From Pseudoclavibacter endophyticus (GTDB lineage: Bacteria > Actinomycetota > Actinomycetes > Actinomycetales > Microbacteriaceae): a stretch of 64,000 nt of DNA. The stretch lies in the NCBI RefSeq assembly GCF_008831085.1, contig NZ_WBJY01000001.1, forward strand, positions 1,860,001 to 1,924,000, given 5' to 3'. Positions 22,136 to 29,253 of the stretch are shown piece after piece (the stretch's first letter is position 1; each line of letters starts with the position of its first letter). The notes under the pieces are model-generated. The model saw only the letters and a list, made by a program, of their open reading frames with translations, was not told the origin of the DNA and made no database searches. A program made the position numbers and the translations under genes.

Positions 22136-23377
22136 CTACGCGTCGTAGTCGACGGCGACGAGCTCCGTCTTCGGGCGCGCCTGGCAGGTGAGGATGTAGC
22201 CGCGCTCAAGGTCGTCGTGCTCGAGCGCGTAGTTCTCGGCCATGTCGACCTCGCCCGTGACGAGCTTCGCGCGGCAGGTGCCGCACACGCCTCCCGCGCA
22301 CGCGAAGGGGACATCGCCGCGCACGCGCAGCGCGGCGTTGAGGATCGTCTCGTGCGCGCTCTTGGGGCTCTTGACCTGGCCCGACAATCCGTCGAGCGAG
22401 AACTGAATCTCGATGTTGTCCCCGTCCTCGTCGACCACGACGGGGCGCCCCGCGCTGCCCTTGGCGCCCTCGCCCGGCTGACCGGTCGAGAAGAGCTCGA
22501 AGCGCACATGGTCGCTCGACACTCCGCGCGCCGTGAGCTCGTCGCGGAACAGCTGCACGAGCTCGAATGGGCCGCAGAGGAACCACTCGTCGACCTGGTC
22601 GACGCGAATGACGCGGTCGAGCAGCTGCGCGAGCTTCTCGGCGTCGACGCGACCCGTGTGCGTCGGCGAGATGCGCTGCTCGCGCGACAGCACGTGGTGG
22701 AGCGCGAGTCGGGTCGGGTAGCGATCTTTCAGATCGGCGAGCTCTTCGAGGAACATGACGTCGCTCGCCGCCCGGTTGGCATAGATGAGATCGAACGTCG
22801 TGCCGGGCTCGGCGAGCACGGTGCGGGCGATCGCGATGACGGGCGTGATGCCCGAGCCTGCCGCTGCGGCGACGAAGTGCTGCTCGCCCTGCTCGCGGAT
22901 CTCACGCGTGAGCTCGCCCGGCCGGTTCAGGCTGGTCAGCCGGTGCTTCGACACGAAGGCACCCTGCGGGTTCATGACGTCGAGCACGTCGCCGGGCTTC
23001 AGGTTGTCGTTGGCCCAGTTCGAGAAGAGCCCGCCAAGGTCGCGCTTGATCGCGATGCGCAGCTCCCCCGGCGTCGGTTCGGCGCAGATCGAATAGCTGC
23101 GACGCACCTGCTCGCCGCCGACGGTGGTTCGCAGCGCCACGTACTGGCCGGCGAGGTAATCGAACTCGGGCTGAAGCGACTCGGGCACCTCGAACGTGAC
23201 CTCGATCGCCTTTTCGGTGAGCGGGCGGACCGCGGCCACCGTGAGCGGGTGGAACGTGACGCGGCGCCGCCCTGCACCCGTCTCGTCGCTGGTCCTCGTC
23301 CCGGGCTCGGCGTCGACGGGGTCCGTGGCGGCGTCGGCGGAGGCGTCGAGAGCTGTCTGGCTCGTCTCGTCGGTCAC
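22136..23377 (-). CDS. paaE: 1,2-phenylacetyl-CoA epoxidase, reductase subunit
   Basis: Transfers electrons from NADPH through FAD and a [2Fe-2S] cluster to the PaaA di-iron centre. The 413-residue product has a variable acidic N-terminus (about 40 residues), an FAD-binding barrel with RRSYSICAEP, a nucleotide domain (AAAAGSGITPVIAIA, FLCGPFELV) and a C-terminal plant-type ferredoxin with the cluster cysteines in CAGGVCGTCRAK and a distal Cys in ILTCQARP. PaaE of E. coli is about 356 residues, so the N-terminus is longer here. The GTG start overlaps the paaD stop by one base (TAGTG). Confidence 0.95.
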   Translation of the reverse strand: MTDETSQTALDASADAATDPVDAEPGTRTSDETGAGRRRVTFHPLTVAAVRPLTEKAIEVTFEVPESLQPEFDYLAGQYVALRTTVGGEQVRRSYSICAEPTPGELRIAIKRDLGGLFSNWANDNLKPGDVLDVMNPQGAFVSKHRLTSLNRPGELTREIREQGEQHFVAAAAGSGITPVIAIARTVLAEPGTTFDLIYANRAASDVMFLEELADLKDRYPTRLALHHVLSREQRISPTHTGRVDAEKLAQLLDRVIRVDQVDEWFLCGPFELVQLFRDELTARGVSSDHVRFELFSTGQPGEGAKGSAGRPVVVDEDGDNIEIQFSLDGLSGQVKSPKSAHETILNAALRVRGDVPFACAGGVCGTCRAKLVTGEVDMAENYALEHDDLERGYILTCQARPKTELVAVDYDA

Positions 23378-23973
23378 TAGAGCACCTTGAAGTAGTCGAA
23401 CGGTTCCTGACAGTCCAGGCAGGAGTACAGGGCTTTGCACGAGGTCGAGCCGAAGCGGCTCAGCTCGCGGGTGTGCAAGGAGCCGCATCGCGGGCAGCGC
23501 ACGCTGATCGTGAGGCGAACCGGACCAGCTGGCCTCGCGGCTGCGCGCCCCGTCGGGGGCGCGATGCCGTAGCGCTCGAGCTTCTCGCGCCCCTCCGCGG
23601 TCATCCAATCGGTCGTCCATGCGGGCGACAGCGAGAGCTCGACCGCGATCCGCACATACCCCGCCGCGGCGAGCGCGCGCTCGACGTCGGCCGTGATGGT
23701 GTCCATTGCGGGGCACCCCGAGTAGGTCGGCGTGATCGTCACGACCGCCCCGTCGTCGCCGTCCGCCCGCGCGCCGCGCAGAATGCCGAGGTCGGCGATC
23801 GAGAGCACGGGGATCTCCGGGTCGTTCACCGTGGCCGCAACGTCCCAGACCCGCGCGTCCTCGTCGCCCTCGGGGCGCGTCGACGCCCCCGCGGCCCGCG
23901 TGTCGTCAGCGGCCCGCGTTTCGAGGGCGGTTCGAGCGGCGGCGCCGGGTCGAGCGTGAGCCATCACGCTCAC
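23377..23973 (-). CDS. paaD: PaaD, iron-sulfur assembly protein for the epoxidase
   Basis: A 198-residue MIP18/DUF59-domain protein needed for assembly of the phenylacetyl-CoA epoxidase. The core has VWDVAATVNDPEIPVLSI, the conserved ITPTYSGCPAMDTI with its Cys, and SPAWTTDWMTAEGREKL. The C-terminal zinc ribbon pairs CPRCGS with SCLDCQEPFDYFKVL. The GTG start overlaps the paaC stop (GTGA), the coupling used throughout this operon. An ATG three codons downstream (23964) is an alternative start. An unusually long Ala/Arg-rich N-terminal tail of about 35 residues precedes the domain. Confidence 0.93.
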   Translation of the reverse strand: MSVMAHARPGAAARTALETRAADDTRAAGASTRPEGDEDARVWDVAATVNDPEIPVLSIADLGILRGARADGDDGAVVTITPTYSGCPAMDTITADVERALAAAGYVRIAVELSLSPAWTTDWMTAEGREKLERYGIAPPTGRAAARPAGPVRLTISVRCPRCGSLHTRELSRFGSTSCKALYSCLDCQEPFDYFKVL

Positions 23974-24821
23974 CAGGACGCGCCCGGATGCTTGCGCGCC
24001 AGCACCTGCATCTCGGCCAGCAGAAAGCCGAGCGCCTCGCGATGCTCGCCGCGGCGGCCCCCCGTACGCGCCTGCTTCACCTCGGGCACGCGCAGGTTCG
24101 CGGCCTCGAGCACGCCGGCGATGCGCTCGAGCGCCGGCTCGCGAAGCGTCGAAGGCCGCACGGCGACTCCCTCGAGGCGGTCGTGCAGCCCCTCGTCCTC
24201 GAACAGCTCGTCGAGGTACACCCACACGGTGTCGAGCCCGGCCTGAAGGCGGCGATTTGCTTCCTCGGTGCCGATGCCGAGCCGCAGGGCCCACTGCGTC
24301 GCGTGGTCGAGGTGGTACTCGACCTCCTTGACCGCCTTCGCCGCGATCGCCGCGAGCGTCGCGTCGCCCGATGCCTGCAGCCGCGAGTACAGCTCGTACG
24401 CGTACGCGCTGAAGACGAGCTGTCGGGCGATGGTCTGGCCGAAGTCGCCATTCTCGAGCTGCACGAGGTGCACGCAGCGGAACTCCTCTTCGTCGCGGAA
24501 GTATGCGAGCTCGTCCTCCGACTTCCCCCACGCCGAGCCGGCGTAGGAGAGCAGCACGCGCGCGTGACCGAGCGTGTCGAGCGCCACGTTGCCGAGGGCG
24601 ATGTCCTCCTCGATCTCGGGACCGCGAGAGATCCACCAGCTCAGCCGCTGCGCGAGGATCAGGGCGTCGTCGCCGAGGCGCAGGGCGTACTGCGCAACGT
24701 CCTCGCCGGGCGCCTCCCCGGCGGCCGCGCGCTCGGCGATCTCCTCGGCAGTGAGCGCGTAGCCCGCCGAGATCAGCGTGGCGGAGCCGAAGCCGCCGCC
24801 GCCGTCAGCCGGGCCGCTCAC
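23970..24821 (-). CDS. paaC: 1,2-phenylacetyl-CoA epoxidase, structural subunit PaaC
   Basis: Ferritin-like partner of PaaA; it holds the catalytic subunit and lacks a functional metal site. The 283-residue protein is helix-rich and shows the family segments EDIALGNVALDTLGHARVLL, DELAYFRDEEEFR, NGDFGQTIARQLVFSAY and VEYHLDHATQWALRLG. The GTG start overlaps the paaB stop (GTGA), giving expected equimolar production. Confidence 0.95.
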   Translation of the reverse strand: MSGPADGGGGFGSATLISAGYALTAEEIAERAAAGEAPGEDVAQYALRLGDDALILAQRLSWWISRGPEIEEDIALGNVALDTLGHARVLLSYAGSAWGKSEDELAYFRDEEEFRCVHLVQLENGDFGQTIARQLVFSAYAYELYSRLQASGDATLAAIAAKAVKEVEYHLDHATQWALRLGIGTEEANRRLQAGLDTVWVYLDELFEDEGLHDRLEGVAVRPSTLREPALERIAGVLEAANLRVPEVKQARTGGRRGEHREALGFLLAEMQVLARKHPGASW

Positions 24822-25177
24822 AGGTGCTTCACCCCTTCGCTCTTCGTGTAGTACGTGGCGTGGCGGTAGTTCTTGCCCTGGGGCGACTCGAAGTACGACC
24901 CCTTGTGGTCGGGGTCGGAGGCGACGATGTCGGTCGCTCGAACGACCCAGATCGACACGCCCTCATTGCGGCGCGTGTAGAGGTCGCGTGCGTTGCGCAG
25001 CGCCATGCCCTCGTCCGGTGCGTGCAGCGAGCCGGCGTGCACGTGACTCAGGCCGCGCGACGAACGCACGAACACCTCCCACAGCATCCATTCGTTGTCG
25101 GATGCCGGAGCGCCCGACGCGGTCGTGTCTGGGCCCGCAGCGCTCCCGGCCGGTGCGTCGCGGTGCTGCTCGCTCAC
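24818..25177 (-). CDS. paaB: 1,2-phenylacetyl-CoA epoxidase subunit PaaB
   Basis: Small 119-residue bridging subunit of the PaaABC complex. After about 27 Ala/Gly-rich residues comes the core: [50 protein letters not shown] and a C-terminal Tyr/Lys-rich tail ([10 protein letters not shown]). The GTG start overlaps the paaA stop (GTGA). Confidence 0.95.
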   Translation of the reverse strand: MSEQHRDAPAGSAAGPDTTASGAPASDNEWMLWEVFVRSSRGLSHVHAGSLHAPDEGMALRNARDLYTRRNEGVSIWVVRATDIVASDPDHKGSYFESPQGKNYRHATYYTKSEGVKHL

Positions 25178-26196
25178 GAGGCCACCTGCGCTTCCGCCGC
25201 CTCCGCCTGCTTGCGCGCGTAGGCGGCCGCGGCCTCGCGCACCCATGCGCCGTTCTCGTGCGCCTCGATGCGGCGCTCGAGTCGCTGGGCGTTGCACGGG
25301 CCGTTGCCCTTGATGACGCCAAAGAACTCGTCCCAGTCGAGCTCGCCGAAGTCGTAGTGGCCGCGCTCCTCGTTCCATTTTAGGTCGGGGTCGGGCAGCG
25401 TGAGCCCGAGCGCCTCGGCCTGCGGAACGATCATGTCGACGAAGCGCTGGCGCAGCACGTCATTCGAGAAGCGCTTGATGTTCCAGGCCGTCGACTGCTG
25501 CGAGTTCGGAGACTCGTCGTCGGGCGGGCCGAACATCTGCAGGGCCGGCCCGTAGAAGCGGTTGACCGAGTCCTGCGCCATCTGCTTCTGCTCGGGCGTG
25601 CCGTGCGAGAGCTCGTAGAGGATTTCCCAGCCCTGACGCTGATGGAACGACTCCTCCTTGCAGATGCGCACCATCGCACGACCGTATGGCCCGTACGACG
25701 CGCGGCACAGCGGCACCTGGTTGCAGATGGCGGCACCGTCGACGAGCCAGCCGATCGCGCCCATGTCGCCCCACGAGCGCGCCGGGTAGTTGAAGATCGA
25801 CGAGTACTTGGCCTTGCCGCTCATGAGCTGCTCGAACATGACGTCGCGGGGCGTGCCGAGGGTCTCGGCAGCCGAGTACAGGTAAAGCCCGTGGCCGGCC
25901 TCATCCTGCACCTTCGCCATGAGGATCGCCTTGCGTTTCAGCGACGGCGCGCGCGTGATCCAGTTCGCCTCCGGCTGCATGCCGATGATCTCGGAGTGCG
26001 CGTGCTGTGAGATCTGCCGCGTCAAGGTCTTGCGGTACCCCTCCGGCATCCAATCGCGCGGCTCGATGCGGGAGTCTTGCTCGATGATCGCATCGAAGGA
26101 GGCCTGCGCTGCCTCGGTGTCGAACACCGCATCGGCGGCCTCACGCGCTTCGCGCGACGACGCGTCGCCGCGCAGTCTCGTCACGTTCTCGGTCAT
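25174..26196 (-). CDS. paaA: 1,2-phenylacetyl-CoA epoxidase, catalytic subunit PaaA
   Basis: Di-iron oxygenase subunit that forms ring-1,2-epoxyphenylacetyl-CoA. The 340-residue protein has the ferritin-like iron ligands in [17 protein letters not shown] and [17 protein letters not shown] (two ExxH motifs), plus [19 protein letters not shown] for CoA binding. GGAGGAG lies before the ATG. It is the first gene of a leftward operon paaA-B-C-D-E-enoyl-CoA hydratase. A PaaR-like operator lies about 105 bases upstream. Confidence 0.96.
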   Translation of the reverse strand: MTENVTRLRGDASSREAREAADAVFDTEAAQASFDAIIEQDSRIEPRDWMPEGYRKTLTRQISQHAHSEIIGMQPEANWITRAPSLKRKAILMAKVQDEAGHGLYLYSAAETLGTPRDVMFEQLMSGKAKYSSIFNYPARSWGDMGAIGWLVDGAAICNQVPLCRASYGPYGRAMVRICKEESFHQRQGWEILYELSHGTPEQKQMAQDSVNRFYGPALQMFGPPDDESPNSQQSTAWNIKRFSNDVLRQRFVDMIVPQAEALGLTLPDPDLKWNEERGHYDFGELDWDEFFGVIKGNGPCNAQRLERRIEAHENGAWVREAAAAYARKQAEAAEAQVAS

Positions 26197-26284
26197 GTCG
26201 CTGCTCCTCCTTCGCTCCGCCGGACTCGCCCGCGGGAAGTGGTGTCGATATCGGCGCCCCACGCTGGGCGCAGCCGAAGTATTG

Positions 26285-26300
26285 ATCGATGTACATCGAT
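26285..26300. promoter_or_regulatory. 16-bp perfect palindrome in the paaA/paaI intergenic region
   Basis: ATCGATGTACATCGAT is a perfect palindrome next to, and sharing two bases with, the PaaR-like site. It lies in the 315-bp divergent region between paaA and paaI. The sequence differs from the PaaR-like boxes, so a second regulator may bind here. Confidence 0.55.
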
Positions 26301-26301
26301 T

Positions 26302-26321
26302 TACCGACCTTGCGTTCAGTT
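26302..26321. promoter_or_regulatory. PaaR-like operator upstream of paaA
   Basis: TACCGAC-CTTGCG-TTCAGTT fits the pattern TACYGAC-N6-GTCGGTA seen before paaZ, with the left arm intact and the right arm degenerate. The surrounding bases agree well with the consensus I recall for PaaR of Corynebacterium glutamicum (ACCG-NNCGNN-CGGT core). Confidence 0.6.
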
Positions 26322-26422
26322 TATGTGGGTGCCGCGGCAGGGTCAAGCCTCGCGCGCGACGACGGGAGTCGAATCCTCACCCCATCTCGACGTTCGGAGC
26401 CACCGCGGATCCACCGATCAGC

Positions 26423-26467
26423 TTGACAATGTCGGACGTTTGGTATTTTCTGCATGAGCGGTCGGGA
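26423..26467 (+). promoter_or_regulatory. paaI promoter with PaaR-like operator
   Basis: TTGACA (26423-26428) is a consensus -35; TTTTCT at 17-base spacing or TATTTT slightly nearer serves as -10. TTCTGCA-TGAGCG-GTCGGGA (26448-26467) overlaps the -10/start region and matches the PaaR-like pattern, strongly in the right arm. Confidence 0.6.
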
Positions 26468-26511
26468 AATACGTCCGCCGCTCGCACGACACGCACGCAC
26501 AAGGGAGTGCC

Positions 26512-26991
26512 ATGGAGACCCCCCCACCCCTCGCTGATGGTGCGACGCCCCCATCGCTCGGAGACCTCGCCGCAGTGCACGACTCGCTCAGCGAGAACCT
26601 CCTCGCCGAGTGGATGCGCGTGCACGTCGTGCGCGCGACCCGCGGCGATGCGGTCATCCAGATGGCCGTGCGGCCCGAGATGCTCAACGGCTTCGGCACG
26701 GTGCAGGGCGGCATGATCTTCGCCTTCGCCGACACCGCCTTCGAGCTCGCCAGCAACCACGCCGAACGGACCGACACCATGACGGTCGCCTCCGGCGCCG
26801 ACGTGACCTTCCTCAGCCCCGCCCGCGAGGGCGACACGCTCACGGCCATCGGCACGCAGGTGCACGACGCGCGCAGCGGCGTCTACGACGTCCAGGTCCT
26901 GGCCCAGCGCCCGGGCGAGCGCGAGCCTCGGCGCGTCGCCCTGTTCCGCGGCCGCAGCCGCACCGTCCCGAGGCCGGCCGACGAAACCTGA
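26512..26991 (+). CDS. paaI: PaaI-type hydroxyphenylacetyl-CoA thioesterase
   Basis: Hotdog-fold thioesterase of 159 residues that releases CoA from dead-end (hydroxy)phenylacetyl-CoA esters. The active-site helix is FGTVQGGMIFAFADTAFELA with the catalytic Asp. Where many members have HGG this one has QGG, so the usual His is replaced by Gln. GACVTFLSPAREGDTL-like strands follow (seen as SGADVTFLSPAREGD). GGGAG precedes the ATG. It is transcribed away from paaA and towards paaK. Confidence 0.93.
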   Translation: METPPPLADGATPPSLGDLAAVHDSLSENLLAEWMRVHVVRATRGDAVIQMAVRPEMLNGFGTVQGGMIFAFADTAFELASNHAERTDTMTVASGADVTFLSPAREGDTLTAIGTQVHDARSGVYDVQVLAQRPGEREPRRVALFRGRSRTVPRPADET

Positions 26992-27109
26992 CGGCATCCA
27001 TCCCTCGCTCCAGACTGCACCGCACACCGCACCCGGCGAACCCCACACACGAACGCACCCACGACAACGCGATCGGCCGGCACCCGCCGACCGGAGAAGG
27101 AAGACGACA

Positions 27110-28444
27110 GTGACGACGACGCACGGCATCCAGGCGGCGCAGCACGACGACGACCTGCTCGATCCCGAAGAGCGCATGAGCCGCGACGAGCTCGAGGCGC
27201 TGCAGCTGCGGCGGCTGCAGTGGACCGTGCGGCATGCCTACGAGAACGTGCCCATGTATCGCGAGAAGTTCGACGCGCACGGCGTGCATCCCGACGACCT
27301 GCGCGAGCTCGGTGACCTCAGCCGGTTCCCCACCACGACGAAGGAGGACCTGCGGCAGAACTACCCGTTCAAGACGTTCGCCGTGCCCATGGAGCAGGTG
27401 CGGCGCGTGCACGCGTCGTCGGGAACGACCGGCCGCCCCACCGTCGTCGGCTACACCGAACGGGACCTCGCGAACTGGGCGACCGTCGGCGCGCGTTGCT
27501 TCCGGCTCGCGGGCGTTCGCCCCGGGATGCTCGTGCAGAACTCGTACGGGTACGGCCTCTTCACCGGCGGGCTCGGGGCGCACGCCGCGATCGAGCGACT
27601 CGGGGCCACCGTGATCCCCATGTCCGGAGGGCAGACCGAACGCCAGATCCAGCTCATTCAGGACTTCGAGCCCCAGGCGATCGCCTGTACGCCGACATAC
27701 CTGCTGACGATCCTCGATGCGATGCGTCGGAAGGGCCTCGACCCCCGTGCGACTTCGCTGAAGTATGCCGTGCTCGGCGCCGAACCGTGGACCGAGCAGA
27801 TGCGCGCCGAGATCGAGGAGGGCCTCGACCTCACGGCGAGCGACATCTACGGCCTCAGCGAGGTCATCGGGCCCGGCGTCGCCGGCGAGTCCTTCGAGCA
27901 CCAGAACGGCTCGACGATCTGGGAGGACCACTTCCTGCCAGAGATCTGCGACCGCGACGATCTCGCGGCCGTGCTCGCGGACGGCGAAGAGGGTGAGCTG
28001 GTCTTCACGTCGCTGACGAAAGAAGCCATGCCGATCATCCGGTACCGCACGAAGGACCTCTCGCGCCTGCTGCCGGGCGACGCGCGGCCCAACATGCGCC
28101 GCATGCAGAAGATCAGAGCGCGCACCGACGACATGATCATTTTGCGGGGCGTCAACCTGTTCCCGTCGCAGATCGAGGAGCTCGCGCTGCCCGTGCCCGA
28201 GCTGAGCCCCCACTACCAGCTCGAGCTCACGCGCCCGAATCGCATGGACGAGCTCACGGTCGTCATCGAACGTCGGCCGGAGGTCGCGCGCGGGGAGGCC
28301 GAGGCGGGGGCGGAGCGACTCGTGAAAGATATCAAGGTCCACATCGGCTCGTCGGTGCGCGTCCAGGTCGCGGAGCCGAACACGATCGAGCGGTCTGCGG
28401 GCAAGATGAAGCGCGTCTACGACCGCCGCGGGCTCGGCGAATGA
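27110..28444 (+). CDS. paaK: Phenylacetate-CoA ligase
   Basis: Activates phenylacetate to phenylacetyl-CoA with ATP, the first pathway step. The 444-residue protein shows the adenylate-forming motifs: VHASSGTTGRPTVVGYT (P-loop), NSYGYGLFTGGLG, YGLSEVIGPGVAGE, FTSLTKEAMPIIRYRTKDL, and the C-terminal hinge and lysine region GRSAGKMKRVYD-like (RSAGKMKRVYDRRG). The GTG start follows GGAGAAGGA. The gap of 118 bases after paaI holds no further gene. Confidence 0.95.
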   Translation: MTTTHGIQAAQHDDDLLDPEERMSRDELEALQLRRLQWTVRHAYENVPMYREKFDAHGVHPDDLRELGDLSRFPTTTKEDLRQNYPFKTFAVPMEQVRRVHASSGTTGRPTVVGYTERDLANWATVGARCFRLAGVRPGMLVQNSYGYGLFTGGLGAHAAIERLGATVIPMSGGQTERQIQLIQDFEPQAIACTPTYLLTILDAMRRKGLDPRATSLKYAVLGAEPWTEQMRAEIEEGLDLTASDIYGLSEVIGPGVAGESFEHQNGSTIWEDHFLPEICDRDDLAAVLADGEEGELVFTSLTKEAMPIIRYRTKDLSRLLPGDARPNMRRMQKIRARTDDMIILRGVNLFPSQIEELALPVPELSPHYQLELTRPNRMDELTVVIERRPEVARGEAEAGAERLVKDIKVHIGSSVRVQVAEPNTIERSAGKMKRVYDRRGLGE

Positions 28445-28483
28445 CCCACCGCGAGCTGCCCGCGGCGGGCGACGGCACGGCAC

Positions 28484-28489
28484 TACGAT
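28484..28489 (+). promoter_or_regulatory. -10 box of the TetR regulator gene
   Basis: TACGAT ends seven bases before GTG 28497. The box overlaps an upstream in-frame ATG (28488), making that ATG an unlikely start. Confidence 0.5.
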
Positions 28490-28496
28490 GAGCGCC

Positions 28497-29105
28497 GTGC
28501 CAACGACCAGCAAGCCCGCCCCGCGCCGCGGCCGCCCGGGTTACGACCAGGATGCCGTGGTCGCCGCTGCCGTCGAGCTCTTCAACCGGCACGGCTACGA
28601 GGCGACGAGCATGGGAATGATCGCCGATCGCCTCGGCATCTCGAAGTCGGCCATCTATCACCACGTGCCCGGCAAGGAGCAGCTGCTCGAGGTGGCGCTC
28701 GACCGCGCGATCAGCGAGCTGGAGGCCGTGCTGGATCGGCCCGCGGCCCGCGAACGACCCGTCGACCAGCGGCTCGAATACGTGCTGCGGGCCATGGTCG
28801 GCGTGCTCGTCGACGAGCTCTCGAACGTGACCCTGCTGCTGCGGGTGCGAGGCAACACGCCGATGGAGCGACGCGCCATGGAGCGGCGGCGAGCCTTCGA
28901 CCACGCAGTGGCCGATCTCATCGAGGAGGCGGCGAAGTCTGGCGCCCTGCGCTCGGATCTGCAGCCGCGCGTCGTCACCCGCCTCCTGTTCGGCATGATC
29001 AACTGGATCACGGAGTGGTACCGGCCCGATGGCCCCCTGCGGCGAGAGGAACTCGGCGACAGCGTCGTCGCGATCGCCTTTGACGGCCTGCGCCCGCGCG
29101 GATAG
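28497..29105 (+). CDS. paaR: TetR-family regulator, probable PaaR
   Basis: A 202-residue repressor. The N-terminal helix-turn-helix is clear (AAVELFNRHGYEATSMGMIA, then RLGISKSAIYHHVPGKEQLL). The C-terminal ligand domain contains RLEYVLRAMVGVLVDELSNV, LRVRGNTPMERRAMERRR and FGMINWITEWYRPDGPL, the pattern of TetR regulators found in actinobacterial phenylacetate clusters. It probably senses phenylacetyl-CoA and represses the paaA, paaI-paaK and paaZ transcripts through the repeats listed here (inference). GTG 28497 is chosen from the leaderless spacing; ATG 28488 would add three residues. Confidence 0.82.
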   Translation: MPTTSKPAPRRGRPGYDQDAVVAAAVELFNRHGYEATSMGMIADRLGISKSAIYHHVPGKEQLLEVALDRAISELEAVLDRPAARERPVDQRLEYVLRAMVGVLVDELSNVTLLLRVRGNTPMERRAMERRRAFDHAVADLIEEAAKSGALRSDLQPRVVTRLLFGMINWITEWYRPDGPLRREELGDSVVAIAFDGLRPRG

Positions 29106-29160
29106 GTCGGCCCCGAACGCGGGGGCAGCTCCCCGGTCGGCCCCGAACGCGGGGCAGCTC
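29105..29160. repeat. Tandem direct repeat after the TetR gene
   Basis: Two copies of a 26-27-base unit (29105-29131 and 29135-29160, period 30) differ by one inserted G. The first begins on the last base of the TetR stop codon. Confidence 0.7.
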
Positions 29161-29170
29161 GGTCGGCGTC

Positions 29171-29211
29171 GGCTACCGGTTGGGACGATTGCTACCGCTC
29201 CTCCGGTAGCC
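29171..29211. terminator. Hairpin between convergent paaR and paaZ
   Basis: Two alternative stems share one arm: GGCTACCGG (29171-29179) with CCGGTAGCC (29203-29211), or the tighter GCTACCG (29191-29197) with CGGTAGC (29204-29210). The right side is followed by a short T run near 29220. It can terminate both transcripts. Confidence 0.55.
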
Positions 29212-29253
29212 GGTGTCCGTTTTGGTAGCTCCACGGCCGAGCGCCTAGGCGGC

